A stretch of DNA of 64,000 bases from Abyssibacter sp036156195 (GTDB lineage Bacteria; Pseudomonadota; Gammaproteobacteria; Nevskiales; OUC007), in NCBI GenBank assembly GCA_036156195.1, contig JAYZUZ010000014.1, forward strand, positions 72,387 through 136,386, in the 5' to 3' direction. The notes beneath the pieces were generated by a model that saw only the letters and a list, made by a program, of their open reading frames with translations, searched no databases and had not been told where the DNA came from. The position numbers and the translations under genes were made by a program. Positions 53,077 through 61,747 of the stretch are shown one piece after another. Within the stretch, counting starts at the first letter, position 1. Each line of letters begins with the position of its first letter.

Positions 53077-54240
53077 TCAGGCCGCCTGCGCATAACGCGC
53101 CAGTAGCTGGTCGCGCTTGGGGGGATGCAGGTTGGCGCGTGTGAGGTCGCCGTTGTAATGCGCCACGACCTTCGGGTCCATGACCTTGCGCCACAGCGGC
53201 GGGAAGTAGGCCAGCAGAATCATGCCGGTGTACCCGGAAGGCAGCTGCGGTGCTTCCCGGAAATCGCGGAGCGCCTGGTAGCGGCGAGTCGGGTTGGCGT
53301 GGTGATCGGAATGGCGCTGCAGGTGATACAGAAACAGATTGGTAATGGTGTGGTTGCTGTTCCAGGAATGTTCCGGCTTGCAGCGCTCATAGCGACCGGA
53401 TTCCGTCTTCTGGCGGACCAGACCGTAATGTTCCAGGTAATTCACGACTTCCAGCAATGAAAAGCCATACACCGACTGAATCAGCAGGAAGGGAATCACG
53501 ATGGGTCCGAGCCAGGCGATCATTCCGCCCCAGAGTGCGACAGACATCAGCCACGCTTGGATATTTTCGTTCTCCAGGGTCCACGGCCCTTTGCCGAGCC
53601 GGGCCAGGCGGGACTTTTCGATGGCCCATGCAGATTTGACGCTGCCGATGACCGTGCGGGGCAGGAACGCGTAAAGCGATTCGCCCATACGCGAGCTAGC
53701 GGGGTCTTCCGGCGTCGCCACGTTTTTGTGATGCCCACGATTGTGCTCGACAAAAAAGTGGCCGTAGAACACAGGCGCCAGGCACACCTTGGCCAGCCAG
53801 CGCTCGCCGGCACCTTTCTTATGCCCCAGCTCATGCGCGGTGTTAATCGACAAGCCGGCGACGCCACCCAGACTCAGGGCCAGACCTAACGCTTCCCACC
53901 ACAGCAGACCGCCGGTGGCAAACATCCAGCCGCCCCAGATGAACACCGCCAGATGCAGTGGCACGAAGAGGTAGACGATCCACCGATAGTACGCATCGCT
54001 TTCCAGATCCGGCACCGCAGATTCCGGCGGATTGTTCTCATCCGTTCCGATCAGCCAGTCCAGAACCGGAAGCACGCCGTACACAAAAAGCAGCGGCCAG
54101 TACCAGAACACACCCAATCCCGTGGCCTCAACCATGAAGTAGCCGCCCAGCGGCAGGGTTGGCACAACCAGGCCCAGCAACCACCAATAGCGTTTGCCGT
54201 CGGTATAGCGCTGCGATGTTTCAAGGGTCGTCGAGGTCAT
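53077..54240 (-). CDS. alkB: alkane 1-monooxygenase
   Basis: 387-residue integral membrane non-heme di-iron hydroxylase that oxidises the terminal carbon of medium-chain n-alkanes. Six hydrophobic helices and all His boxes are present: HELGHK, EHNRGHHKNVATPEDP, LQRHSDHH, and the extra NYLEHYGL motif diagnostic of AlkB. It needs rubredoxin and rubredoxin reductase. Two rubredoxins follow, and FadL, a plausible hydrocarbon importer, lies upstream. Its promoter carries an inverted repeat over the -10. Confidence 0.96.
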   Translation of the reverse strand: MTSTTLETSQRYTDGKRYWWLLGLVVPTLPLGGYFMVEATGLGVFWYWPLLFVYGVLPVLDWLIGTDENNPPESAVPDLESDAYYRWIVYLFVPLHLAVFIWGGWMFATGGLLWWEALGLALSLGGVAGLSINTAHELGHKKGAGERWLAKVCLAPVFYGHFFVEHNRGHHKNVATPEDPASSRMGESLYAFLPRTVIGSVKSAWAIEKSRLARLGKGPWTLENENIQAWLMSVALWGGMIAWLGPIVIPFLLIQSVYGFSLLEVVNYLEHYGLVRQKTESGRYERCKPEHSWNSNHTITNLFLYHLQRHSDHHANPTRRYQALRDFREAPQLPSGYTGMILLAYFPPLWRKVMDPKVVAHYNGDLTRANLHPPKRDQLLARYAQAA

Positions 54241-54264
54241 GTTGCTCGTCTCCGTTACTGACCG

Positions 54265-54307
54265 ATCGTTTAATTGAACGATAGTTTAATTCCGGATCGA
54301 CGGTCAA
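54265..54307 (-). promoter_or_regulatory. alkB promoter with repressor-type inverted repeat
   Basis: On the alkB strand -35 TTGACC (54307-54302), an 18-bp spacer and -10 TATCGT (54283-54278). A perfect inverted repeat, ATCGTT-N6-AACGAT (54265-54282), covers the end of the -10 and the start-site region. TTTAATT occurs in the repeat spacer and again at 54285-54291. This layout suggests repression, for example by a TetR-type protein encoded elsewhere. Confidence 0.65.
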
Positions 54308-54379
54308 CAGGGGGCCCGAAAAGAGCCGACGAACGGAGGGAGGGCCGTTGGAACGCGGCCGAAACTCGCCGAGTCCGGG

Positions 54380-54982
54380 CTAGCCGGCCTCAGGCACCGA
54401 ACAGAAGTAGCGGGCCTGGAGCAAATCTTCGAAGCGCTGGTACAGCGCGTCCAGCGAGGTCTCGGTCTCGGCCAGCCATTGGCGCACGGCCGCCACCGGC
54501 TCGTCATCGCGCATGACGCGGACCAGATGCCGCTGCTGGTTTAGTGCAGCCGATAAGGACAGCAACAGGGTGCGCTCGAAATCCTCGCCGCTGCGTCCGA
54601 CCAGGGGCAAACCGACGTCGAGCCCGCGTGAGGCAAACACCGAGCGCCGTTTCGCCCACTCGTACTCCGGCAGACCGTCATCGTCCAGGGAAAACGCAGG
54701 CACGGTGTCGGCAAAATGCTCAAGATCATCTGCGTCACCCGCCATGGTGTCGGCCAGCGCGTCGATGATCGACTCGACGGGGTCTGATTCCAGCTTGATC
54801 AGCAGCAGCTTGTTGATGTGCTGCAACTTGTCCGCGGTCCAGAAGAGCTGGGCATAGCCCTGGTTCAGGGCCTGGCGCTGAGTTTCCACCTGGCCGGAGG
54901 ACGACACCGGCGTGAGCGCACAGCCGGAGAGCATCAGCATGGCCAGCACAGGCAGCCCGAGTTGGATCCAGCGTTGGGGCAT
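54380..54982 (-). CDS. lipoprotein of unknown function downstream of fadL
   Basis: 200 residues. The signal peptide ends in a lipobox (LMLSGCALT), followed by a mainly helical, acidic protein (VESIIDALADTMAGDADDLEHFADTV). No family recognised. The ATG at 54982 shares a base with the fadL stop (TGATG), so it is translationally coupled to fadL. It may be an envelope partner of that transporter. A frame extending four codons further upstream exists but is less likely. Confidence 0.7.
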   Translation of the reverse strand: MPQRWIQLGLPVLAMLMLSGCALTPVSSSGQVETQRQALNQGYAQLFWTADKLQHINKLLLIKLESDPVESIIDALADTMAGDADDLEHFADTVPAFSLDDDGLPEYEWAKRRSVFASRGLDVGLPLVGRSGEDFERTLLLSLSAALNQQRHLVRVMRDDEPVAAVRQWLAETETSLDALYQRFEDLLQARYFCSVPEAG

Positions 54983-56484
54983 CAGAACAACCACTCCAGT
55001 CTGGAGCCACCGTACACCAGCGTCAGCGGCTCAAATTCTCCCGCCAGCACGTGCTCCGTGCCGGTGGCGTCGGTCAGGTCCTGCACGGCAGCGCGCTTGC
55101 CGCGAATCACGCCCACGCTGAGCACAATGCGAAGGCGATCCAGGGCGCGCCAGCCTAGGCCGGCAGACAAATAGCGCCGGGCCGAATCCGGGGCCCGGGC
55201 GCTGCGACGTTGGTCATCCACAGTCGAGGACTCCTGCGCATAGCCCATGGAGACGGTGACTCGTTCATGCAGCCGGTAGCCTGTGCCCACGGCCACCAGA
55301 ATGCTGTCCTGAAAATGCAGTGGTTCGGTGACGCTGGGGGTGGCGTTGTCGAACACCACCCGGGCGGACTCCAACCGCGACCAGCGCGTCCAACGCAGCG
55401 TGCTGCTCAGCGTCCAACGGCCCGGCTGCCAGACCAATGCAGAGGACAGCGTTTCCGGCAGGGTTAGTCGGGTGGTGAATCCGGTATTCGTGGTGGCCGC
55501 CTCCACAGGCGTGGCCACCTCCTCCTCATACGAGCGGCCCATGGCCGCCAGACCGACGCGCACGCCACTCAGGCAAGGGTCGCTGTGAAACTCGTCCAAC
55601 GTCCACCCCCGCCGTTGGCGACTGGCGGTTCCGTCGAGCCGGTGGGAGACAGGCGCACGGTAACTCAGTCCAAACCGCAGATCGGATTGCAGCCACAGCA
55701 GCGCGCCGGCCTGCCAGGACACGGCCAGTTCGCGCGATTCCAGCCGGTTGTGAAAATCGTACTTGCCGGGGAGCGACGGTTCACCCGCGAGCTGACAGGC
55801 CGGCGTTGTGGCGTTGAATCCGGCCTCGTCGATGACCTTTTGCTGGATGTAGCTGCCCAGATCGACGTCGTTGGAAAACTCCGAATCAAAGACCTGCGCA
55901 CGCAAGCCCACACCCACCCGCAGCCAGTCCGTGGCCTGCCACGCGGCGGCGGGTACCAGCTCCACACCTCGAATCACGGTGTCAATTGCGTGATAACGGC
56001 CCATCCAATCCGGATCGAATCGCAACGTGATGCCGAAGGGCGCATTGAGGCTCACGCCCACGGCCAGGCGCGAACTGAGTCGATGCGAAAAGACGATATC
56101 GGGCAGTGGCAGATCCAACCGGCCGGGATCACCCCCATCGCCGCCGGCAATCGGCCCACCGCCATCGGTATTCTCGCGCCGCGCCTCGCCGGAGAACCGG
56201 GTGGAGTAGTAGGCCAGATGCCCGCCGAAGGTGATGGCCGTACCGGCGCGGGCACCGTGCAGGGCAGGGTTTCTCGCAGCCGCTCCCAGGTCATCGATGT
56301 GGGCATCGACGCCGGCAAAAGCCATCCCGCTACCCGCCACGCTGTCGAAGGGCAGCGAAAAACTCCCGTTGGCCAGCGCCGGGCCCGGCCCGCCCAGCAC
56401 CCCTGCCACGGCCGTTCCCAGCAGCGCGATCCCTGCCCGAAGGCGCACCAACAGACGGTTGCTAATCGCGCCCCCGCGGTTCAT
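54982..56484 (-). CDS. FadL/OmpP1/TodX-family outer-membrane hydrophobe transporter
   Basis: 500 residues. A signal peptide (GIALLGTAVAGVLGGPGPALA) is followed by the FadL hatch region NGSFSLPFDSVAGSGMAFAGVDAHIDDLGAAARNPA, here with some change from the usual NPAG. A 14-strand beta barrel follows, ending in LEWLF with terminal Phe. FadL proteins admit long-chain fatty acids or hydrocarbons by lateral diffusion. Being 740 bp upstream of alkB on the same strand suggests alkane uptake. It overlaps the DUF4282-like gene by 23 bp. Confidence 0.87.
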   Translation of the reverse strand: MNRGGAISNRLLVRLRAGIALLGTAVAGVLGGPGPALANGSFSLPFDSVAGSGMAFAGVDAHIDDLGAAARNPALHGARAGTAITFGGHLAYYSTRFSGEARRENTDGGGPIAGGDGGDPGRLDLPLPDIVFSHRLSSRLAVGVSLNAPFGITLRFDPDWMGRYHAIDTVIRGVELVPAAAWQATDWLRVGVGLRAQVFDSEFSNDVDLGSYIQQKVIDEAGFNATTPACQLAGEPSLPGKYDFHNRLESRELAVSWQAGALLWLQSDLRFGLSYRAPVSHRLDGTASRQRRGWTLDEFHSDPCLSGVRVGLAAMGRSYEEEVATPVEAATTNTGFTTRLTLPETLSSALVWQPGRWTLSSTLRWTRWSRLESARVVFDNATPSVTEPLHFQDSILVAVGTGYRLHERVTVSMGYAQESSTVDDQRRSARAPDSARRYLSAGLGWRALDRLRIVLSVGVIRGKRAAVQDLTDATGTEHVLAGEFEPLTLVYGGSRLEWLF

Positions 56485-56875
56485 CGCCTCGTCCCGACTG
56501 ACCGATGGCCGACATCAGCGACTTCATGGGCGACAGATCGGCGACGCGGTCGTGCGTCTCGGCAATGCGATGCATGTCGTCGGCGATCTGGATAATCGCG
56601 CGAATGGTTTCGAGCACCACGCGCGCCAGGACAGCGCCGACGAGAAAATACGCGGGGCCGACCACCAGCAGATAAAACACGCCCAGCCATGGCGACTCCG
56701 CAAAGGCATCCGAAATCGTGGCCACACAGAATACGCCGAGCCCCGCCAGACAGACGATGTACACCGGCGTGAGCATGCGTGCGGCCACACCCTGACGAAA
56801 CTGCACATCGTGTATCGCCGCCCAGAGCGGGCCCAGGGAAGATTCTGCGCGTTGTTGCGATGATGTCCGGGACAT
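56462..56875 (-). CDS. DUF4282-like membrane protein
   Basis: 137 residues with two transmembrane helices (MLTPVYIVCLAGLGVFCV and WLGVFYLLVVGPAYFLVGAVLARVVLE). A conserved-looking cytoplasmic FRQGVAARM precedes them and a helix LETIRAIIQIADDMHRI follows. This matches the short DUF4282 family, whose function is not known. AGGAGG lies just before the ATG at 56875, so I prefer it to the upstream Met. First gene of the fadL operon, divergent from metH. Confidence 0.75.
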   Translation of the reverse strand: MSRTSSQQRAESSLGPLWAAIHDVQFRQGVAARMLTPVYIVCLAGLGVFCVATISDAFAESPWLGVFYLLVVGPAYFLVGAVLARVVLETIRAIIQIADDMHRIAETHDRVADLSPMKSLMSAIGQSGRGDEPRGRD

Positions 56876-56883
56876 AGGTCCTC

Positions 56884-56935
56884 CTGACAAGAGAGGCCGG
56901 GGCGCGTATCATCCGCCTATCCGGATAGGCGGATG
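56884..56935 (+). promoter_or_regulatory. metH promoter covered by a 26-bp perfect palindrome
   Basis: -35 CTGACA (56884-56889), 17-bp spacer, -10 TATCAT (56907-56912). From 56910 to 56935, CATCCGCCTATCC is followed by its exact reverse complement. The palindrome begins inside the -10 and spans the expected start site, as a strong operator would. It would also fold into a 13-bp hairpin at the very 5' end of the transcript. No cobalamin-riboswitch signature was seen in the short leader. Confidence 0.75.
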
Positions 56936-56991
56936 CCGCAAAAGCGCATCCAGCCAGAATGTTGCAGCGCACAAACACCGTAGAGGAAACC

Positions 56992-58032
56992 ATGGCAGAC
57001 CTCAAACAAGCCCTTGCCGATCGCATCCTGGTGCTGGATGGCGCCATGGGCACCATGATCCAGCGTTACCAGCTGGATGAGGCCGCCTATCGGGGCGAGC
57101 GTTTCGCGGACTTTGAGCGCGAGGTCAAGGGCAATAATGATCTGCTGTCGCTCACCCAGCCCGACATCATTCGCGAGATACACGGCCAGTACCTGGACGC
57201 CGGATCGGACATCGTCGAGACCAACACCTTCTCGGCCACGACCATCGCCCAGGCCGACTACGCCATGGAAGATCTGGCCTACGAGCTGAACAAGGTCTCC
57301 GCCGAGCTGGCCCGCGAAGCCGCTGAAGCACGGTCCACGGCCGACAAGCCACGCTTTGTGCTGGGCGCCATTGGCCCGACCAACCGCACGGCCTCCATCT
57401 CACCGGACGTCAACGACCCCGGCAAACGCAACGTGACCTTTAATGAACTGGTCACGGCGTATCGCCAGGCCGCCGAGGGGCTGATCGATGGCGGCGTTGA
57501 CGGCCTGCTCATCGAAACCATCTTCGACACGCTGAACGCCAAGGCGGCGATCTTCGCCTGCAAGCGTCTGCAGCGCGACCGCGGCATCGACATCCCGCTG
57601 CTGCTCTCCGGCACCATCACCGATGCCTCGGGCCGGACGCTCTCCGGTCAGACCACCGAAGCCTTTTACAACTCGGTGCGTCACGCCCGCCCGCTGGCCA
57701 TTGGCCTGAACTGCGCGCTGGGGCCGGATGCGCTGCGTCAGTACGTATCCGAAATGGCGCGTATTTCTGAGGGTTACACGTTGGCGTACCCCAACGCCGG
57801 CCTGCCCAACGAATTTGGCGAGTACGACATGGACCCGGAAGAAATGGCCGAGTACGTCGGCGAGTGGGCCGACTCCGGCCTGGTCAATCTAGTGGGCGGC
57901 TGCTGTGGGTCGACACCGGACCACATTGGCGCCATTGCTAACGCGGTAGCGGGCAAAGCGCCTCGTCAACCCAGCACGCATGAAGCGGCCATGCGCTTGT
58001 CGGGTCTCGAACCGTTCACGGTTGCTGCCTAA
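56992..58032 (+). CDS. metH: methionine synthase, homocysteine-binding subunit (split MetH)
   Basis: 346 residues forming only the N-terminal zinc and homocysteine barrel of cobalamin-dependent methionine synthase. Zinc ligands are Cys241 (GLNCALG) and Cys304/Cys305 (GGCCGSTP). The start is LADRILVLDGAMGTMIQRY. AGAGGA precedes the ATG at 56992. The gene stops 17 bp before a second gene that holds the remaining domains, so the enzyme works as two polypeptides. This is a genuine split, since both ends are clean and both frames intact. Confidence 0.93.
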   Translation: MADLKQALADRILVLDGAMGTMIQRYQLDEAAYRGERFADFEREVKGNNDLLSLTQPDIIREIHGQYLDAGSDIVETNTFSATTIAQADYAMEDLAYELNKVSAELAREAAEARSTADKPRFVLGAIGPTNRTASISPDVNDPGKRNVTFNELVTAYRQAAEGLIDGGVDGLLIETIFDTLNAKAAIFACKRLQRDRGIDIPLLLSGTITDASGRTLSGQTTEAFYNSVRHARPLAIGLNCALGPDALRQYVSEMARISEGYTLAYPNAGLPNEFGEYDMDPEEMAEYVGEWADSGLVNLVGGCCGSTPDHIGAIANAVAGKAPRQPSTHEAAMRLSGLEPFTVAA

Positions 58033-58048
58033 TCGGCGGCGAATTGCT

Positions 58049-60688
58049 ATGAAATCAACTGCTACTTTCGTCAACGTCGGCGAACGCACGAATGTCACCG
58101 GCTCCGCGCGCTTCAAGCGCCTGATCAAGGAAAACGACTACGCAACGGCGCTGGACGTCGCCCGCGACCAGGTCGAAAACGGCGCCCAGATCATCGACGT
58201 CAACATGGACGAAGGGATGTTGGACTCGGTTGAGGCCATGCGCACGTTCCTGAACCTGATTGCCGGTGAGCCGGATATCGCCCGCGTGCCGATCATGATC
58301 GACAGCTCCAAGTGGGAGGTGATCGAAGCCGGCCTGCAATGCGCCCAGGGCAAGTGCATCGTGAACTCGATCTCGCTAAAGGAAGGCGAGGACAAGTTCA
58401 TCGAGCAGGCCCAGCTGTGCATGGACTACGGCGCCGCCGTGGTGGTCATGGCGTTTGACGAGGTCGGCCAGGCCGATACCGAAGACCGCAAGGTCGAGAT
58501 CTGCCAGCGCGCCTACAAGGTGCTGACCGAAACCGTCGGCTTCCCGGCCGAGGACATCATCTTCGATCCCAATATTTTTGCCGTGGCGACGGGCATCGAA
58601 GAACACAACAACTACGCCGTCGACTTTATCGAGGCCACGCGACGCATTCGCGAAACCTGCCCGGGGGTGCATGTCTCCGGCGGATTGTCGAATGTCTCGT
58701 TCAGCTTCCGTGGCAATGAACCCGTGCGCCGGGCCATGCACTCCGTGTTTCTCTACCACGCGATTGCAGCCGGCATGGACATGGGCATCGTCAACGCCGG
58801 GCAGCTCGATATTTACGACGACCTGGACCCCGAGCTGCGTGAACTCTGCGAGGACGTCATCCTCAACCGCCGCTCCGATGCCACCGAGCGCCTGCTCGAT
58901 GCGGCCGAACGCTTTCGCGGCGACGGCAAGGCCAAGGAGAAGAAGGAAGACCTCTCCTGGCGTGAACTGCCCGTGGAAAAGCGACTGGAACATGCGCTGG
59001 TCCGGGGCATCGACGCCTATGTCGTCGAAGATACCGAGGAATGCCGCCAACGCGCCGAGCGTCCACTACATGTGATCGAAGGCCCGTTGATGGACGGCAT
59101 GAATGTGGTCGGCGACCTCTTCGGCGCCGGCAAGATGTTCCTCCCGCAGGTGGTCAAATCCGCCCGCGTGATGAAAAAGGCCGTCGCCCACCTCATTCCC
59201 TTCATTGAGGAAGAAAAGCAGGATGGCGACCGGGAAACCGCCGGCAAGATCGTACTGGCCACGGTGAAAGGCGATGTCCACGACATCGGCAAGAACATCG
59301 TTGGCGTGGTGCTGGGTTGCAACAATTTCGAGGTGGTGGACCTGGGCGTCATGGTGGCCGCCGACAAGATTCTCGACGTTGCCCAGAAAGAAAACGCCGA
59401 CATCGTCGGGCTCTCGGGGCTGATCACCCCTTCGCTGGATGAGATGGTCTATGTGGCCAGCGAGATGCAACGGCGCGGCATGAAGCAACCGCTGCTCATC
59501 GGCGGCGCGACGACGTCGCGGGCGCACACCTCGGTCAAGATCGATAAGGCCTACGACGAGCCCGTGGTCTGGGTTAAAGACGCCTCGCGCGCGGTGGGTG
59601 TGGCCAGCAAGCTGCTGTCCGAGCAAAAAGACGAGTTCTCGGCCGAAATCACCGCCGAGTACGACAAGATTCGGGCACGGCATACCGGCAAGAAGCGCCA
59701 GAAGTTGCAGAAACTGCAGGCCGCCCGCGACAACCGCTTCACGTTCGATTGGGACAGCTACACGCCGCCGGAGCCGGTCACACCGGGCATTACCGTGCTG
59801 CGGGACTACCCCATCGAAAAACTGATCGAAACCATCGACTGGACGCCGTTCTTCATCTCCTGGGAAATGAAAGGCGTGTACCCGGCGATTCTCAACGACC
59901 CGAACAAGGGCCCGGAAGCGCGCAAGCTATTCGCCGACGCCCAGGCGATGCTCAAGCGGATCGTGGACGAGGGCTGGATCAAGGCCCACGGTATCTGCGG
60001 CTTTTTCCCGGCACAGTCCGACGGCGATGACGTCATCGTGCAGACAGACGACCGCAGCGGCGAGCGGGCTCGCCTGTTCAACCTGCGCCAGCAATCCGAG
60101 CACCGGCCCGGCGTGCCCAACCATTGTCTCGCCGACTTCGTGGCCCCGGCCGATAGCGGCAAGGCGGACTGGGTGGGCGGCTTTGCAGTGACCACAGGCG
60201 ACGGCATCGAAGCCCATGTGCAGCGATTCAAAGACGCCAACGACGACTACTCCGCCATCATGCTCGAGGCTCTGGCCGATCGCCTGGCCGAAGCCTTTGC
60301 CGAGCATCTGCATCAGCGTGTGCGCAAGGAGCTGTGGGGCTACCAGCCCGACGAGGCCATGAGCAACGAAGACCTGATCGCAGAAAAATATCAGGGCATT
60401 CGACCGGCACCCGGTTATCCCGCCTGCCCGGAACACACCGAGAAGGACACCCTCTGGGAGCTACTCGATGTGGAGAACGCCATCGGCATCAAGCTCACCG
60501 AATCCCGCGCCATGTGGCCGGGTGCCTCGGTGTCAGGCTGGTATTACTCGCATCCCGACTCCCGGTACTTTGTCGTCGGCCGAATTGGCAAGGACCAGGT
60601 TGAGGACTACGCCAAGCGCAAAGGCTGGGATCTGGAAACCGCCGAGAAGTGGCTGAGTCCCAACCTGGGCTACGAGCCCGAGGACTAA
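58049..60688 (+). CDS. metH: methionine synthase, folate/cobalamin/activation subunit (split MetH)
   Basis: 879 residues. The methyltetrahydrofolate-binding barrel comes first (FVNVGERTNVTGSARF), then the cobalamin cap and the Rossmann domain with axial His411 in GDVHDIGKNIVGVVLGCNN. The C-terminal SAM-binding activation domain has RPAPGYPACPEH. Together with the preceding gene it transfers methyl from folate to homocysteine. The ATG at 58049 starts the folate domain directly; a frame extending 23 codons upstream overlaps the first gene and is Arg-rich. Last housekeeping gene before the mobile region. Confidence 0.95.
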   Translation: MKSTATFVNVGERTNVTGSARFKRLIKENDYATALDVARDQVENGAQIIDVNMDEGMLDSVEAMRTFLNLIAGEPDIARVPIMIDSSKWEVIEAGLQCAQGKCIVNSISLKEGEDKFIEQAQLCMDYGAAVVVMAFDEVGQADTEDRKVEICQRAYKVLTETVGFPAEDIIFDPNIFAVATGIEEHNNYAVDFIEATRRIRETCPGVHVSGGLSNVSFSFRGNEPVRRAMHSVFLYHAIAAGMDMGIVNAGQLDIYDDLDPELRELCEDVILNRRSDATERLLDAAERFRGDGKAKEKKEDLSWRELPVEKRLEHALVRGIDAYVVEDTEECRQRAERPLHVIEGPLMDGMNVVGDLFGAGKMFLPQVVKSARVMKKAVAHLIPFIEEEKQDGDRETAGKIVLATVKGDVHDIGKNIVGVVLGCNNFEVVDLGVMVAADKILDVAQKENADIVGLSGLITPSLDEMVYVASEMQRRGMKQPLLIGGATTSRAHTSVKIDKAYDEPVVWVKDASRAVGVASKLLSEQKDEFSAEITAEYDKIRARHTGKKRQKLQKLQAARDNRFTFDWDSYTPPEPVTPGITVLRDYPIEKLIETIDWTPFFISWEMKGVYPAILNDPNKGPEARKLFADAQAMLKRIVDEGWIKAHGICGFFPAQSDGDDVIVQTDDRSGERARLFNLRQQSEHRPGVPNHCLADFVAPADSGKADWVGGFAVTTGDGIEAHVQRFKDANDDYSAIMLEALADRLAEAFAEHLHQRVRKELWGYQPDEAMSNEDLIAEKYQGIRPAPGYPACPEHTEKDTLWELLDVENAIGIKLTESRAMWPGASVSGWYYSHPDSRYFVVGRIGKDQVEDYAKRKGWDLETAEKWLSPNLGYEPED

Positions 60689-60698
60689 CGGCTGGACG

Positions 60699-60716
60699 CT
60701 AGGGAAGCACTGATTT
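60699..60716. repeat. solo MITE end (terminal inverted repeat copy)
   Basis: CTAG then GGGAAGCACTGATT, identical to the first 14 bases of the right MITE end at 62225 and oriented towards it. It starts 11 bp after the metH stop and is fused directly to the decayed integrase copy. Confidence 0.75.
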
Positions 60717-61181
60717 CTGTAACACCGTCTCGTCTAGATGATGGCGTCGCGTGATGCCCGCCCGCGGATCAATGGATCGACGCCGAGCGGGAAACACGTA
60801 CTGCCAACCCTCTGACGTCTCTGCAGCCGGTTTACTTTCGGGCCAGCGCGTGCGGCAAGTGCACACGGCCGAATCCCAACTCAAGATCGGTGGCATGAAT
60901 CTGCAAGGTCATGGCGATCTGGCTCACCAGCGGAGACTCCAGACGGGACGGGAGCGGCAGAACCCGGTCCTTGTTGCCCTTCCCAACGCGAACCACGACC
61001 TGTCTAAACGCGAAGTCGACGTCCTGGACCCGCAGACGCATGACCTGCATCAGCCGCATGCCCGTTCTGTACATCAGCCCGACGCTTGAGTTCAGGCGCG
61101 TTTGAGGCGATGTGCAGCCTCGCGAAAGCAAGGGTACGCAGCGGGCCAAGCGTCCCCTGCAACGAGGTGCTAGGCACGTGC

Positions 61182-61215
61182 TTGATTGTACGCATAATTG
61201 TACATATGCTGTACA
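61182..61215 (+). promoter_or_regulatory. yefM-yoeB promoter and operator
   Basis: -35 TTGATT (61182-61187), 17-bp spacer, -10 TATGCT (61205-61210). Two TGTACA boxes (61199-61204 and 61210-61215), one helical turn apart, overlap the -10. TGTACA boxes are the sites that the E. coli YefM-YoeB complex binds to repress its own operon. Half-boxes GTAC also occur at 61188 and 61223. Confidence 0.75.
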
Positions 61216-61244
61216 GAAATGCGTACGCTACATGAGGCAGCACT

Positions 61245-61496
61245 ATGGAAAGCATGAGTTACACCTCTGCACGAAGCAACTTGGCCAAAACTATGGAGAA
61301 AGTCTGCAATGACCATGCTCCGATAGCTATTACCCGAAAAGGGGAAGGCGCTGTTGTCATGATGTCCATGGAAGACTACCAAGCCCTGGAAGAAACCGCG
61401 TACTTGCTCCGAAGCCCCAAGAACATGCGCAGATTGCTCACTGCAATTCACGACCTTGAAGTTGGCAACGGAACGGCCCGGGAACTGGTTGAATGA
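61245..61496 (+). CDS. yefM: antitoxin YefM (Phd/YefM family)
   Basis: 83 residues: N-terminal DNA-binding Phd fold (MSYTSARSNLAKTMEKVCNDHAPIAITRKG) and C-terminal toxin-wrapping tail with LEETAYLLRSPKNMRRLL, which closely follows E. coli YefM. It neutralises YoeB and, with it, represses the operon. GAGG lies 7 bp before the ATG. The 4-bp overlap with yoeB couples synthesis of the pair. Full length and apparently functional. Confidence 0.95.
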   Translation: MESMSYTSARSNLAKTMEKVCNDHAPIAITRKGEGAVVMMSMEDYQALEETAYLLRSPKNMRRLLTAIHDLEVGNGTARELVE

Positions 61497-61747
61497 AGCT
61501 TGTTTTCTCCGAGCAAGCTTGGGAAGACTACCTCTACTGGCAACAGACGGACAAAAAGACCCTTAAACGAATCAACACGTTGATCAAGGATGCTGCGAGA
61601 AGCCCGTTTGAAGGAATTGGGAAACCTGAGCCGCTGAAGCATGCGCTGGCGGGTTACTGGTCTCGGCGTATCAACGAAGCAGACAGGTTTGTCTACAAAG
61701 TGCAGGACGATTCGATGTTGATTGCACAGCTCCGGTACCACTACTAA
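61493..61747 (+). CDS. yoeB: toxin YoeB, ribosome-dependent mRNA endonuclease
   Basis: 84 residues, the same length as E. coli YoeB, with the catalytic residues at identical positions: Glu46 (GKPEPLKH), Arg65 and the C-terminal His83-Tyr84 (RYHY). It cleaves mRNA in the ribosomal A site when freed from YefM. Nothing in the frame suggests decay. It ends 9 bp before integrase-copy sequence resumes, so the module replaced nothing but was inserted. Confidence 0.96.
   Translation: MKLVFSEQAWEDYLYWQQTDKKTLKRINTLIKDAARSPFEGIGKPEPLKHALAGYWSRRINEADRFVYKVQDDSMLIAQLRYHY

Noticed and set aside
56936..56991. Cobalamin or SAM/SAH riboswitch in the metH leader
   Set aside because: The leader after the palindrome is about 56 bases, too short for a cobalamin riboswitch, and no SAH- or SAM-riboswitch core was recognised.
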